DNA of 64,000 nt from Endobacter medicaginis (GCF_014192375.1 NZ_JACHXV010000001.1:186001-250000); one strand, 5' to 3'. Shown: positions 18,028 through 26,698, numbered from the stretch's first letter. Notes: generated by a model from the sequence alone, not told the origin. Program-made: numbers and translations.

Positions 18028-18780
18028 TCAGCGAGAAGCCGCCTGTCTGTGCGAACACACGAGCGCGTCGTCTTCCTCATCGCCTGCCAGCATCGCCAGT
18101 GACCTAGCCTGACGTACGATCAGGGTGTGGTTGCCCCGCGTGTCGATCACGCCCTCGCGACGCAGCCGGCTGAGGATGCGGCTGACGGTCTCGATCGTCA
18201 GGCCGAGATAGTCGGCGATCTCGCCGCGGGTCATCGGCAGGGCGATCTCAACGCCGGGGCGATGATCGGCCGCCCAGTCGCGCAGGAAACTCGCCACGCG
18301 CTCGGTGGCGGTCTTGCGGCCCAGCAACAGCATCGCCGACTGTGCGCGGGCGAGGTCGCGGCAGGCCACCTGCAGCAGGCGATGCTCCAGATGCGGCATG
18401 CGCGACAGCAAGGCTTCCAGCCGTCGGCGCGGGAAGCGGCAGATGCCCAGCGGTTCGATCGCCTCGGCACCGAAGGCGAAGCTTTCGGTAGCAGCCAGGC
18501 CGAGAAAGTCGCCGCTGCGCACGAAGCCGGTGATCTGCTGGCGCCCGTCGGGCAGGGTGCGGGTAAGCTTTGCGGTGCCGCCGGAAATATTGAAGAATGC
18601 CGAGGCCGGGGACTGCTCCTCGATGAAGGCCTGTCCGCGCGGCACCGACTGCACCTCGGCGATCGCTGCGAGCGACGCGAGCTCCTCGTTCGACAGCACG
18701 CCACAGACGCTGTCGGCGCGTACGCCGCAATGCAGGCAGCGCGTGAGGCCGGACAGCGCCGCAGGCGTCAGCGTCGTCAT
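18028..18780 (-). CDS. fnr: FNR-type oxygen-sensing transcription regulator (Crp/Fnr family)
   Basis: 250 residues from the ATG at 18780 (GGAGAAAGAGG upstream). Cys15, Cys18 and Cys26 at the N-terminus and Cys114 in the effector domain give the four ligands expected for an oxygen-labile [4Fe-4S] cluster. The C-terminal helix-turn-helix MTRGEIADYLGL plus ETVSRILSRL carries the E-xx-SR recognition residues that read TTGAT-N4-ATCAA. A perfect site of that kind lies between cydA and cydD (23256-23269) and a near-perfect one before ompW (20278-20291), so I infer that this protein activates the neighbouring genes when oxygen is low. Part of a minus-strand run after ompW and the dioxygenase gene. 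An alternative is a FixK/Anr-like paralogue. Confidence 0.92.
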   Translation of the reverse strand: MTTLTPAALSGLTRCLHCGVRADSVCGVLSNEELASLAAIAEVQSVPRGQAFIEEQSPASAFFNISGGTAKLTRTLPDGRQQITGFVRSGDFLGLAATESFAFGAEAIEPLGICRFPRRRLEALLSRMPHLEHRLLQVACRDLARAQSAMLLLGRKTATERVASFLRDWAADHRPGVEIALPMTRGEIADYLGLTIETVSRILSRLRREGVIDTRGNHTLIVRQARSLAMLAGDEEDDALVCSHRQAASR

Positions 18781-18857
18781 CGCCTCTTTCTCCCCCGCCG
18801 CGGACCAACCGAACTGGATATGGCGATCTCGCGTGGCAGTAGCAAGCAAAACCACTG

Positions 18858-19535
18858 TCAAACCGCAATCCCGTAGGCGAGCTCGTCGCGGTTGCGCCAG
18901 CCCGGGCGAACATAGTTGACGATCAGCGTGCGCCGCCAGTCGTTCATCCGCCGCAGGCTGTAGCCGTGCCAGCTCACGGGCGAGGGGACGAACATCAGCG
19001 CGCTGCCGAACGGCGCCGGTGGTCGCGCGAACCACCGCTCGGGACCGTCGAACAGGTCGGTCCCCCAGTCTGCGGCCTCCTCGCCCTCGGAGAGATACAC
19101 CAGCAGGGTGAGTGCCTTGTCGCCGATATCGGTGTGCGGCGCGAGCCAGAACCCCGGCCCGTCGCAGCACAGCTCGCAGCGCAGCAGACAGCCCGACAGC
19201 GCCGCGCCGGTCAGTGCCTCGATCGCGGCCACCGTGGCAGGGTGCTGGAACAACCCAGCCAGACGATCCATCTCGCGCACCCGGCCGCGCAGGGTCGGAT
19301 CGATGAACCGCCGCCGCGCCATTCCCCCCGCCCGCGTGCCGTCATGCGCGGCGGCGAGTTGTGCCACGGTCGCGCAAGGGGGGAGACACTGCCTGTGCGC
19401 CGCACGCGCCAGCGACGGCGGCAGGAGGTCGGCGAACGTCCAGAAGGCGAACGGGGCCAGATGCGCCTCGGCATAGGCGAGCCGGTCGATCAACCGCCCG
19501 CATTCGCTCCTGTTGCCCGCCGGCCCCATCGTCAT
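18858..19535 (-). CDS. 2-oxoglutarate/Fe(II)-dependent oxygenase (prolyl-hydroxylase-like)
   Basis: 225 residues. The C-terminal half carries the iron and 2-oxoglutarate ligands in order: HTD in LAPHTDIGDKAL, His in SWHGY and Arg in RRTLIVNYV, the double-stranded beta-helix pattern of prolyl-4-hydroxylase-like enzymes. GAGGGGACCG before the ATG at 19535 supports the start. It lies 8 bases after ompW on the same strand, so it is probably transcribed with ompW under the FNR-like site. An O2-using enzyme in a putative low-oxygen operon may act as an oxygen-responsive modifier; the substrate is unknown. Confidence 0.8.
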   Translation of the reverse strand: MTMGPAGNRSECGRLIDRLAYAEAHLAPFAFWTFADLLPPSLARAAHRQCLPPCATVAQLAAAHDGTRAGGMARRRFIDPTLRGRVREMDRLAGLFQHPATVAAIEALTGAALSGCLLRCELCCDGPGFWLAPHTDIGDKALTLLVYLSEGEEAADWGTDLFDGPERWFARPPAPFGSALMFVPSPVSWHGYSLRRMNDWRRTLIVNYVRPGWRNRDELAYGIAV

Positions 19536-19543
19536 CGGTCCCC

Positions 19544-20212
19544 TCAGAAGCGGTAGCCGATCCCTACGCCCACCAGCGTCGGGTCGAGATGGGTATGGGC
19601 ATGCAGCGCGCCGCCGTCGATCTTGGCGGTGGTCTGGATCAGCGTCTGCTTGACGTCGACATTGGCCACCCAGTGTCCGCCGAGCGCGATGTCGGCGCCG
19701 AGCTGGAAGGCGGGCGAGAGCGTGTTCTTCAGCCCCACCGACGTCACCGCGCCGCCCGCGGCCTTGGTGGCGAAGAAGAACGCCGCCGTCATGCCGGCGC
19801 CGACATAGGGATCGATGCGGCTGTGCGGCGCGAAGTGATATTGCAGCGTCAGCGTCGGCGGCAGCACCCAGGTCGAGCCGACATCGACATGGCCCAGCGC
19901 CGTGCCGCTGGCCGCGATATTGTGGCGCGACGCACCGGCGATCAGCTCGACGGCGAGGTTGTCAACGATGAAGTAGGAGAAATCGAGTTCGGGGATGACC
20001 TGGTTGGTCGTCTCGACCTTGCCGCCGATCGCGCTGACCGAGCTGCCATTGTCCTGGGTGAGCACGCCGACGGCGCGTAGACGGACCTCGAACATGCCGG
20101 CATGGGCCGGGACGAAGGCATCGCCGAGATTGATGAAATCACCGGCCTGGGCTGCCGGTGCGGCGAGTGCGAGCCCCAGCAGCATCGGGGCGATCAGTGT
20201 CTTGCGCATCAT
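19544..20212 (-). CDS. ompW: OmpW-family outer membrane protein
   Basis: 222 residues with a signal peptide ending AQAGD. OmpW forms a small eight-stranded barrel that lets hydrophobic molecules through the outer membrane; in enterobacteria ompW is FNR-activated. Family features here are VRLRAVGVLTQDNG near the start, PELDFSYFIVDNLAVEL, PPTLTLQYHF, PYVGAGM and the C-terminal GVGIGYRF ending in Phe, the barrel-assembly signal. The leader holds a 13-bp inverted repeat whose promoter-distal arm includes the weak Shine-Dalgarno GAAGAAGA, and an FNR-like box lies about 66 bases upstream. Confidence 0.93.
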   Translation of the reverse strand: MMRKTLIAPMLLGLALAAPAAQAGDFINLGDAFVPAHAGMFEVRLRAVGVLTQDNGSSVSAIGGKVETTNQVIPELDFSYFIVDNLAVELIAGASRHNIAASGTALGHVDVGSTWVLPPTLTLQYHFAPHSRIDPYVGAGMTAAFFFATKAAGGAVTSVGLKNTLSPAFQLGADIALGGHWVANVDVKQTLIQTTAKIDGGALHAHTHLDPTLVGVGIGYRF

Positions 20213-20218
20213 GGAATT

Positions 20219-20258
20219 GGGTCTTCTTCGAAGCGTTGTCGATGCTCGAAGAAGACCC
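20219..20258 (-). promoter_or_regulatory. 13-bp perfect inverted repeat in the ompW leader
   Basis: GGGTCTTCTTCGA (20219-20231) and TCGAAGAAGACCC (20246-20258) are exact reverse complements with a 14-base loop. Read as RNA on the minus strand, the second arm contains the ompW ribosome binding sequence and ends 6 bases before the ATG. It could be an RNA hairpin that hides the ribosome site or a DNA operator between the FNR-like box and the gene. Confidence 0.7.
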
Positions 20259-20277
20259 CGCCGGTCAGAAAAAATCC

Positions 20278-20291
20278 TTGATATGGCTCAA
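20278..20291 (-). promoter_or_regulatory. ompW: Near-consensus FNR box upstream of ompW
   Basis: TTGATATGGCTCAA matches TTGAT-N4-ATCAA with one mismatch. Its centre is about 72 bases before the ompW ATG, and it overlaps the cydX stop codon. An FNR-type regulator is encoded 1.5 kb away. Confidence 0.65.
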
Positions 20292-20416
20292 TGTCTGATC
20301 AGATCGAGCTGGGCGTCGTCATCGGCGGCGCCGAGCCTGTATTCGTACCACATCCCGTTCAGAACCCCGAACAGCAATGCGCAGCCAAGGCCAAGCATCC
20401 AGGTGAAATACCACAT
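20288..20416 (-). CDS. cydX: Cytochrome bd oxidase small subunit CydX
   Basis: 42 residues: MWYFTWMLGLGCALLFGVLNGMW and a short acidic tail. The MWYF start, single membrane helix and position 26 bases after cydB identify CydX (YbgT), a small subunit needed for a stable and active bd oxidase. AAGGGA lies about 9 bases before the ATG. The gene is short enough to be missed by standard callers. Confidence 0.93.
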   Translation of the reverse strand: MWYFTWMLGLGCALLFGVLNGMWYEYRLGAADDDAQLDLIRH

Positions 20417-20442
20417 CGTGTTGGTCCCTTTTCGCGTCTGGA

Positions 20443-21591
20443 TCAGTAGAGATCGGGATTGGTCGAGATCTCGGCCGTCGTCACCCGGCCCCACATCACC
20501 CGATACACCCAGGCGGTGTAGGCCAGCACGACCGGCAGGAAGATCACCGTGCAGACGAGCATGATGCCGAGCGTGTGCTGGCTCGACGAGGCGTTCCACA
20601 CCAGCAGACTCGAATGCGGATCGACCGAACTCGGCAGGATCACCGGGAACATCGACAGTCCGACCGTGGCGATGATCCCCGCGCTCGCCATCGACGATCC
20701 GCCGAGGCTGGCCAGCTCGTGACGCGTACGAAGCCCGACGAAAGCGAGTGCTGCGCCGAGAAACCCGAGTGCGGGGGCGATCATCATCCACGGGTGGGCG
20801 ACGAAATTGTCGAGCCACGCGCCGCTCTGCGGCACGGTCGTCGCCCATAGCGGGTTGGACGGCCCGTCTGCCGGCGGCATCGTCGTGACCGCGTAGCCGA
20901 AGCCGCCCCAGGCGACCAGGACGCCGCCGGCCGCGAACAGCACGATCACCGCCAGCGCCGCGACGCTGCCGGCGAGGCGCGCACGCTCGCGCACGGCGCT
21001 CGCGGCGAGGCGAATACCGAGATAGCTCGCGCCGTGCAGGACCATCATCGATACCGACAGCAGCCCGCACAGCAGCGGCAACGGCGTGAACAGCCCCCAC
21101 AGCGAGCCCTCGTAGAACAGCCGCAGGTCGCCATCGAGCCGGATCGGCACACCGCGCAGCACATTGCCGACGGCGACGCCGAACACCAGCGAGGGCACGA
21201 ACCCGCCGACGAACAGCCCTAGATCCCACGCCGAGCGCCAGCGGGCCTCGGGGCGTTTGGAACGATACTTGAACCCGACCGGGCGCAGGATGAGGGCAGC
21301 CAGCACGAGGAACATCGCGAGATAGAACCCCGAGAAGCTGGCCGCATAGACCAGCGGCCAGGCGGCGAAGATCGCGCCGCCGCCGAGGATGAACCAGACC
21401 TGGTTGCCCTCCCAGGTCGGGGCGGCGACGTTGATCGCCATACGCCGCTCGACGTCATTGCGCGCAACGAAGGGCAGCAGGGCGCCGATACCGAGATCCC
21501 AGCCGTCGGTGAGCGCGAAGCCGATGAGCAGCACGCCAAGCAGCGACCACCAGATCAGCCTCAGTGTGGTGTATTCGAAAAGCATGTGCAT
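20443..21591 (-). CDS. cydB: Cytochrome bd quinol oxidase subunit II
   Basis: 382 residues, about eight or nine membrane helices. CydB is the second large subunit of cytochrome bd, which oxidises quinol and reduces O2 to water with high affinity. Typical stretches are WWSLLGVLLIGFALTDGWDLG at the N-terminus, APTWEGNQVW, and GPSNPLWATTV. I start at the ATG at 21591 (MHMLFEYT, AAGG upstream); ATG 21585 is the alternative. It follows cydA by 17 bases and precedes cydX. Confidence 0.96.
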   Translation of the reverse strand: MHMLFEYTTLRLIWWSLLGVLLIGFALTDGWDLGIGALLPFVARNDVERRMAINVAAPTWEGNQVWFILGGGAIFAAWPLVYAASFSGFYLAMFLVLAALILRPVGFKYRSKRPEARWRSAWDLGLFVGGFVPSLVFGVAVGNVLRGVPIRLDGDLRLFYEGSLWGLFTPLPLLCGLLSVSMMVLHGASYLGIRLAASAVRERARLAGSVAALAVIVLFAAGGVLVAWGGFGYAVTTMPPADGPSNPLWATTVPQSGAWLDNFVAHPWMMIAPALGFLGAALAFVGLRTRHELASLGGSSMASAGIIATVGLSMFPVILPSSVDPHSSLLVWNASSSQHTLGIMLVCTVIFLPVVLAYTAWVYRVMWGRVTTAEISTNPDLY

Positions 21592-21608
21592 GGGATTTGA
21601 CCTTTGCC

Positions 21609-23174
21609 TCAGGCCGTGACCGGGGTGGCGGGCAGGTCGCCCGGCTCGGGTGCGATGTCGAGATGCTCGTAGGGGCCGTGCTTGATCGAACGGATCATCA
21701 GACCGACCTCGATCACAGCCATGGTGCCGTAGATCGCGGTGAAGCCGATGATGGTTGTGACGATCTGGGCGTGGCTGAGCGTCGACGCGCCCAGCCCGGT
21801 CGGCAGCACGCCATCGATCGCCCAGGGCTGGCGGCCATATTCCGCCACCAGCCAGCCCAGTTCCGCCGCAACCCAGGGCAGCGGCAGCGCGCACAGCGCG
21901 CAGCGCAGGAACCAGCGCGTGTTCTCGCGGCGCAGGGTGACGAGCACGAAGGCGGTGGCGAACAGTGCGATGAAGCAGAAGCCCAGGGCCGCCATCAGAC
22001 GGAAGGCCCAGAACAGGACGGGCACATCCGGAACCGTCGACCATGCCGCCGCACGGATCTGGGCCGGTGTCGCGATGGTGGGATCGGCCATGGTGCGTTT
22101 GAGCAGGAGCGCGTAGCCGAGATCATGTGCATGCTCGGCGAAGGTGGCGTGGGCCGCGACGTCGTCGGGCGTCTTCTTCAGGATCTCGAGCGCGCGATAC
22201 GCGATCAGCCCGCTTTCGATGCGTGTCTCGGCGGTCGCCACCAGTTCGGAGATGCCCGTGACGGTCTTGTCGATGCTGCGGGTGGCGATCAGGCCGAGCA
22301 CCCAAGGGACCTCGATCCGGAAATGCGTGGTGCGGTCGGCGACGTCCGGAAATCCGATCACCGTGATCCCGGCCGGGGCTGGTGCGGTGGTCCAGGCCGC
22401 CTCGATGGCGGCGAGCTTCATTTTCTGGTTGTCGGTCAGCGTGTAGCCGCTCTCGTCGCCGAGCACGACCACCGACAGCGAGCTCAGCAGCCCGAAGGCG
22501 GCGGCCACCGCCATCGAGCGGCGGGCGATCGGCATGAAGCGCCCGCGCAGCATGTAGAACGCCGACACGCCGAGGACGAATACCGAGGCGATCACATAGC
22601 CCGCACTCACCGTGTGGACGAATTTCGCCTGCGCGACCGGGTTGAACAGCACGGCGCCGAAATCATGCACCTCCATGCGCATGGTGGCCGGGTTGAACAC
22701 CGCGCCGACCGGATTCTGCATCCAGCCGTTGGCGATCAGGATCCACAGCGCAGAGAGATTGGTGCCGAGCGCGGTGAGGAAGGTCACCGCCAGATGCCCG
22801 ACCTTCGACAGTCGGTTCCAGCCGAAGAACATCAGCCCGACCATGGTGGCCTCGAGGAAGAAGGCCATCAGGCCCTCGATCGCCAGCGGCGCGCCGAAGA
22901 TGTCGCCGGCATAGGTCGAGAAATACGACCAGTTGGTACCGAATTCGAACTCCATGGTCAGGCCGGTGGCCACACCGAGCACGAAGTTGATTCCGAACAG
23001 CTTGGCCCAGAACCGGGTGACGGTGCGCCACACCTCGCGGCCGGTCATCACGTAGATGCTTTCCATCAGCACCAGCATGAAGCTCAGGCCCAGCGTCAGC
23101 GGGACGAACAGGAAATGATACAGCGCGGTCAGCGCGAACTGCACGCGCGAGAGATCGGCGATTGATGGGTCCAT
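21609..23174 (-). CDS. cydA: Cytochrome bd quinol oxidase subunit I
   Basis: 521 residues from the ATG at 23174 (GAGG 9 bases upstream). CydA binds hemes b558, b595 and d and the quinol site. Visible ligands and motifs are His20 (ALYHFLF, heme d/b595 side), His in KFVHTVSAGYV and Met in FWAFRLM (heme b558), and GRQPWAIDGVLPT. The Q-loop region is short to medium, as in many proteobacterial bd-I enzymes. First gene of cydABX. A perfect FNR box stands 82 bases upstream, shared with the divergent cydDC genes. Confidence 0.97.
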   Translation of the reverse strand: MDPSIADLSRVQFALTALYHFLFVPLTLGLSFMLVLMESIYVMTGREVWRTVTRFWAKLFGINFVLGVATGLTMEFEFGTNWSYFSTYAGDIFGAPLAIEGLMAFFLEATMVGLMFFGWNRLSKVGHLAVTFLTALGTNLSALWILIANGWMQNPVGAVFNPATMRMEVHDFGAVLFNPVAQAKFVHTVSAGYVIASVFVLGVSAFYMLRGRFMPIARRSMAVAAAFGLLSSLSVVVLGDESGYTLTDNQKMKLAAIEAAWTTAPAPAGITVIGFPDVADRTTHFRIEVPWVLGLIATRSIDKTVTGISELVATAETRIESGLIAYRALEILKKTPDDVAAHATFAEHAHDLGYALLLKRTMADPTIATPAQIRAAAWSTVPDVPVLFWAFRLMAALGFCFIALFATAFVLVTLRRENTRWFLRCALCALPLPWVAAELGWLVAEYGRQPWAIDGVLPTGLGASTLSHAQIVTTIIGFTAIYGTMAVIEVGLMIRSIKHGPYEHLDIAPEPGDLPATPVTA

Positions 23175-23253
23175 GGGATGCGGCCTCAGCAGGATGGCGG
23201 CCTGCGCGGGCAGGCAGTCGTGGAGCAGATATGGACCTCGGGGCCTGTCGCGG

Positions 23254-23271
23254 CCTTGATGTGGATCAAGG
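23254..23271. promoter_or_regulatory. Perfect FNR box between cydA and cydD
   Basis: CCTTGATGTGGATCAAGG is an exact dyad whose core (23256-23269) is the full FNR/Anr consensus TTGAT-N4-ATCAA. It is 82 bases from the cydA start and about 35 bases from the cydD start, so one bound dimer could serve both divergent operons. Confidence 0.88.
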
Positions 23272-23303
23272 CGACCCCATCGCGACGGTGCGAGCCTGCG
23301 GGC

Positions 23304-25067
23304 ATGATCCGCCTCCTCACCAGACCGGCGTCGCGTCCCGCCCTGCCGCGTCGTCCGCCCGTGTCCCGTCCGGCGCAGGCGGACGTGGACGGGTCGGCGA
23401 CCGGCGACCGGGCGGCAGCGCTGTGGCTGAACCGGCTGACCCGGGTGGTGCCCCGGTCGAGCGCTGCGGCGCAGCTCGTCGCCGGCGGCCTCGACAGCGC
23501 CGGCGCGATCGCGTTCGCGGCCGCGCTGGCGCTGGGCGTGACATGCGCGCCGCATCTGCGCGGTGCGCTGCTGCTCGGCCTCGCTGCCTGCGCGCTGCGG
23601 GGGGCGGCGGCGGTCTGGTCGGCGCGGCTCGGGGCCCAGGCGGCGCGATCGGTCAAGACCACGCTGCGCGCCGCCCTGGTCGACCGCCTGCTGCGCGGCC
23701 GGCCGCTCGCAACGGCGGTCGAACAGGGCGCGCGCGGCACCGATCCCGTCGCCGTGCTGACCACCGGCGTCGAATCGCTTGACGGCTACATCGCGCGCTT
23801 CCTGCCGGCGCGCCGTGTCGCCGGCCTCGCCCAGCTCGCCGCCCTCGCCGCCACCGCCTGCGCAAGCCCGGTGGCGGCCGGCATCGAACTGGCCACCCTG
23901 CTGCCGTTCGTGCTGCTGATGATCCTCGCCGGCTCCGCCGCCGCCGCCGAGACGCGGCGGCAGTTCCAGTCGATGGCGAGGCTGTCGAACCTGTTTGCCG
24001 ACCGCATCGCCAACCTGCCGCTGCTGCTCGGCTTCGGTGCGGTGCCGCACGAGACCCGGCGGCTGGGGCTGGCGGCGGACGCGCTACGCGGGCGCACCAT
24101 GGCCGTGCTGCGCATCGCCTTCATCTCCTCGGCGGGGCTGGAGTTCTTCGCCGCCCTGTCGGTGGCCCTGGTCGCGGCCTATTGCGGCTTCAGCCTGCTG
24201 CACCTGCTGCCGTTCGCCGCCCCCGAGCGGCTCGATCTGGCCCGTGCGCTGTTCGTGCTTGCGCTCGCGCCGGAGGTGTATGCGCCGATGCGCCGCCTTG
24301 CCGCCGCCTATCACGACCGCCAGCAGGCGATGACCGCCGCCGCCTGCATGGACGCGACCGAACCCGGCCGCGATGCGGGCCCGCCCGCGCCGGCCCTGTC
24401 GGGCCCGCACCTGTGCGCGCCGCCGCATCTGCGGTTTCGTTCGGTGGGCGTCCGCTATCCGGGCGAGCCGCGTCCCGCGCTTGCCGGGCTGGACTTCACG
24501 CTACCGCCCGGCGGCAGCCTCGCCCTGCTGGGCCCCAGCGGCAGCGGCAAGAGCACCGCTCTCGGCCTGCTGGTCGGCCTGCCGGGCGTGCATGACGGAC
24601 GCATCGAGATCGACGGGACCGTGCTCGAACCCGGTGCGTCTCTGGCGGCCTCGCTCGCCTGGATGGGGTCCGATCCGCTGCTGGTCGAGGACACGCTGCG
24701 GGCCAATCTCGCCCTGGCCGCACCCGATGCGTCCGATGGCCGAATCCTCGATGTCGCCCGCGTCGCAGGGCTGGACGCCGTGCTGGGCCGGCCCGGGGCG
24801 CTCGATCTGATTCTCGATCATCGCGGCTCCGGCCTGTCGGGCGGTGAGCGACGCCGCATCGGGCTGGTGCGCGCGCTGCTGCGCGCGGCACCGCTGCTCG
24901 TCCTCGACGAACCGACCGCACATCTCGACGCCGCGTCCGCCTTGGCCTTGCGCGATGTGCTGGCCGGGGTGATCCGCAGCCGCCGGGCGAGCGTGCTGAT
25001 CGCCACCCACGACGCCGAGCTGGCCGCGCTGGCCGATGCCGTGGTTACCCTGGAGCCGCGGTCATGA
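23304..25067 (+). CDS. cydD: Glutathione/cysteine ABC exporter subunit CydD
   Basis: 587 residues: an N-terminal six-helix ABC type-1 membrane domain (about 50-330) and a C-terminal ATPase domain. Walker A is GPSGSGKST, the signature LSGGERRRIGL, Walker B LLVLDEPTAHLD, and the switch His is in IATHDAE. CydDC exports reduced thiols to the periplasm and is needed to assemble cytochrome bd. The gene is divergent from cydABX across the FNR box and overlaps cydC by ATGA, so CydD and CydC are translated together as a heterodimer. The start MIRLLTRP at 23304 is taken because the FNR box lies just upstream. Confidence 0.92.
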   Translation: MIRLLTRPASRPALPRRPPVSRPAQADVDGSATGDRAAALWLNRLTRVVPRSSAAAQLVAGGLDSAGAIAFAAALALGVTCAPHLRGALLLGLAACALRGAAAVWSARLGAQAARSVKTTLRAALVDRLLRGRPLATAVEQGARGTDPVAVLTTGVESLDGYIARFLPARRVAGLAQLAALAATACASPVAAGIELATLLPFVLLMILAGSAAAAETRRQFQSMARLSNLFADRIANLPLLLGFGAVPHETRRLGLAADALRGRTMAVLRIAFISSAGLEFFAALSVALVAAYCGFSLLHLLPFAAPERLDLARALFVLALAPEVYAPMRRLAAAYHDRQQAMTAAACMDATEPGRDAGPPAPALSGPHLCAPPHLRFRSVGVRYPGEPRPALAGLDFTLPPGGSLALLGPSGSGKSTALGLLVGLPGVHDGRIEIDGTVLEPGASLAASLAWMGSDPLLVEDTLRANLALAAPDASDGRILDVARVAGLDAVLGRPGALDLILDHRGSGLSGGERRRIGLVRALLRAAPLLVLDEPTAHLDAASALALRDVLAGVIRSRRASVLIATHDAELAALADAVVTLEPRS

Positions 25068-26698
25068 ACATTGCCAATGCCGAGCCGGTCGGCCTGCGCG
25101 CAGTGCTGCGCCAGATGACGCGGCCCGATACCCCTCGCGCCGCCCTCGCGGTCGGGCTCGGCGCGCTGACGGCGGCTGCCGGCACCGCGCTGCTCGGCCT
25201 GTCGGGCTGGTTCCTCGCCGCCTGCGCGGTGGCCGGTGCGGCGGGGCCGGTCGCGGCGATCGCGTTCAATACCCTGCTGCCGAGTGCGGCGATCCGGCTG
25301 GCCGCGATCACCCGCACCGCCGGCCGCTATGGCGAACGGCTGGCCGGGCACGACGCCGCCTTTCGCAGCCTCCCGCGGCTGCGCCCGGCGATCTTCACCC
25401 GCCTCGCCGGCGCGCCGGCGAGCGTCGCACTCGGCCTTGATCCAGGTGAGACCGCATCGCGGCTGGTGGAGGATGTCGGCGAGCTCGGCGATCATCTGGT
25501 GCGCCGCCTCGCCTGGCCCGCCGCCTGCGGGGGTGTCGTCGCCGGCCTGGCCGCGCTCGGCCTCGCCGCCGGTGGGCCGGCGATCGCGTCGGTCCTCGCG
25601 CTGGTGGCGGCCGAACTCGCGCTCGCACTGCTGCTGTCACGCCGGCGGGCGCGGCTGCATGCCGATCTGCCCGCGGCACACGGCCGGTTGCGGGCCACCA
25701 CGCTGCATGTCTGCCGCGCGGCGGCCGAACTGCGGGCCTACGGGCTGGAGGCGAGGGTCGCCGCCGATCTCGCCGTGCAGGCGGAGCGCGTGGTGGCGCT
25801 GCAGCAACGCATCGCCCGTCAGGCCGGGGTCTTTGCCGCACTCCAGGCGGTGGGTGGGATCGCGTGCGCCCTGACGGCGCTGTCGCTCGCCGCCGATGCC
25901 GGTCCCGCCCATGCGGCGCTGGCCGCGCTTGCCGGGCTCGCCACCTCGGAGGCCGCCTGTGCGCCGGTGGCCGGACTCGAACGACGCGGGCCGCTGCGCG
26001 CCGCGATCGCCCGGCTCGACACGCTGCTGCGTCGCGACGCGGTGACGCCGGTCGCACCGGTGCAGCCGGCGCTGGCTCTGAGCATTGCCGGCCAGCGTCT
26101 GGCGCCTGGCCGGATCGTCGGGCTGGTGGGCGCATCGGGGGTCGGCAAGACGACGCTGATCGAGATGATGCTCGGTCTGCGGACGGTGCCGCGGGGGCTG
26201 ATCGCGGTGGGGAGCGGCGATCTCGCCGATCTGCCGGCAGCGACCGCGCGAGGGCTGTTCTCGCCGGCATTGCAGGCATCACCGGTGCTGTCGGGCACGG
26301 TGCGCGACAACCTGCGCCTCGCCTCGCCGATGGCGGATGACGCGACCCTGATGGACGCGCTTGACGCGGTGGCCCTCGGTGCGCGGGTGCGGGCGATGCG
26401 CCTGGGCCTCGATACCTGGCTCGCCGGGCAGGGGTCCGGCGAGGGCGGCCTGCGCCTGTCGAGCGGCGAGGCGCGCCGGCTGGGCCTGGCCCGTGCCCTG
26501 CTGCGGCCTGCGCCCTGGCTGCTGCTGGACGAGCCGACCGAGGGGCTGGACGCCGCGACCGAGGCCTGCGTGGTCGCGGGTCTTGGCGCGCATCTCGAGC
26601 GCAGCGGACAGGGCGCGATCATCGTCTCGCACCGTCCGCTGCCGCTCACGCTGTGCGATGCGACGATCACGCTGTGTCCACGCCCGGCACCTCGATGA
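25064..26698 (+). CDS. cydC: Glutathione/cysteine ABC exporter subunit CydC
   Basis: 544 residues, the partner of CydD. The N-terminal membrane domain contains LLGLSGWFLAACAVAG and RYGERLAGHDA, both typical of CydC. The ATPase domain has Walker A GASGVGKTT and Walker B WLLLDEPTEGLD, but the signature reads LSSGE rather than LSGGQ, and the Q-loop region is shortened. Heterodimeric exporters often have one degenerate site, so this may be normal asymmetry. Its ATG overlaps the cydD stop. A strong hairpin follows directly after its stop codon. Confidence 0.92.
   Translation: MNIANAEPVGLRAVLRQMTRPDTPRAALAVGLGALTAAAGTALLGLSGWFLAACAVAGAAGPVAAIAFNTLLPSAAIRLAAITRTAGRYGERLAGHDAAFRSLPRLRPAIFTRLAGAPASVALGLDPGETASRLVEDVGELGDHLVRRLAWPAACGGVVAGLAALGLAAGGPAIASVLALVAAELALALLLSRRRARLHADLPAAHGRLRATTLHVCRAAAELRAYGLEARVAADLAVQAERVVALQQRIARQAGVFAALQAVGGIACALTALSLAADAGPAHAALAALAGLATSEAACAPVAGLERRGPLRAAIARLDTLLRRDAVTPVAPVQPALALSIAGQRLAPGRIVGLVGASGVGKTTLIEMMLGLRTVPRGLIAVGSGDLADLPAATARGLFSPALQASPVLSGTVRDNLRLASPMADDATLMDALDAVALGARVRAMRLGLDTWLAGQGSGEGGLRLSSGEARRLGLARALLRPAPWLLLDEPTEGLDAATEACVVAGLGAHLERSGQGAIIVSHRPLPLTLCDATITLCPRPAPR

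Noticed and set aside
18858-18862. TTGACA-like -35 box for the FNR-type gene (minus strand, around 18857-18862)
   Set aside because: No fitting -10 at 16-18 bases was found, so no promoter is claimed.
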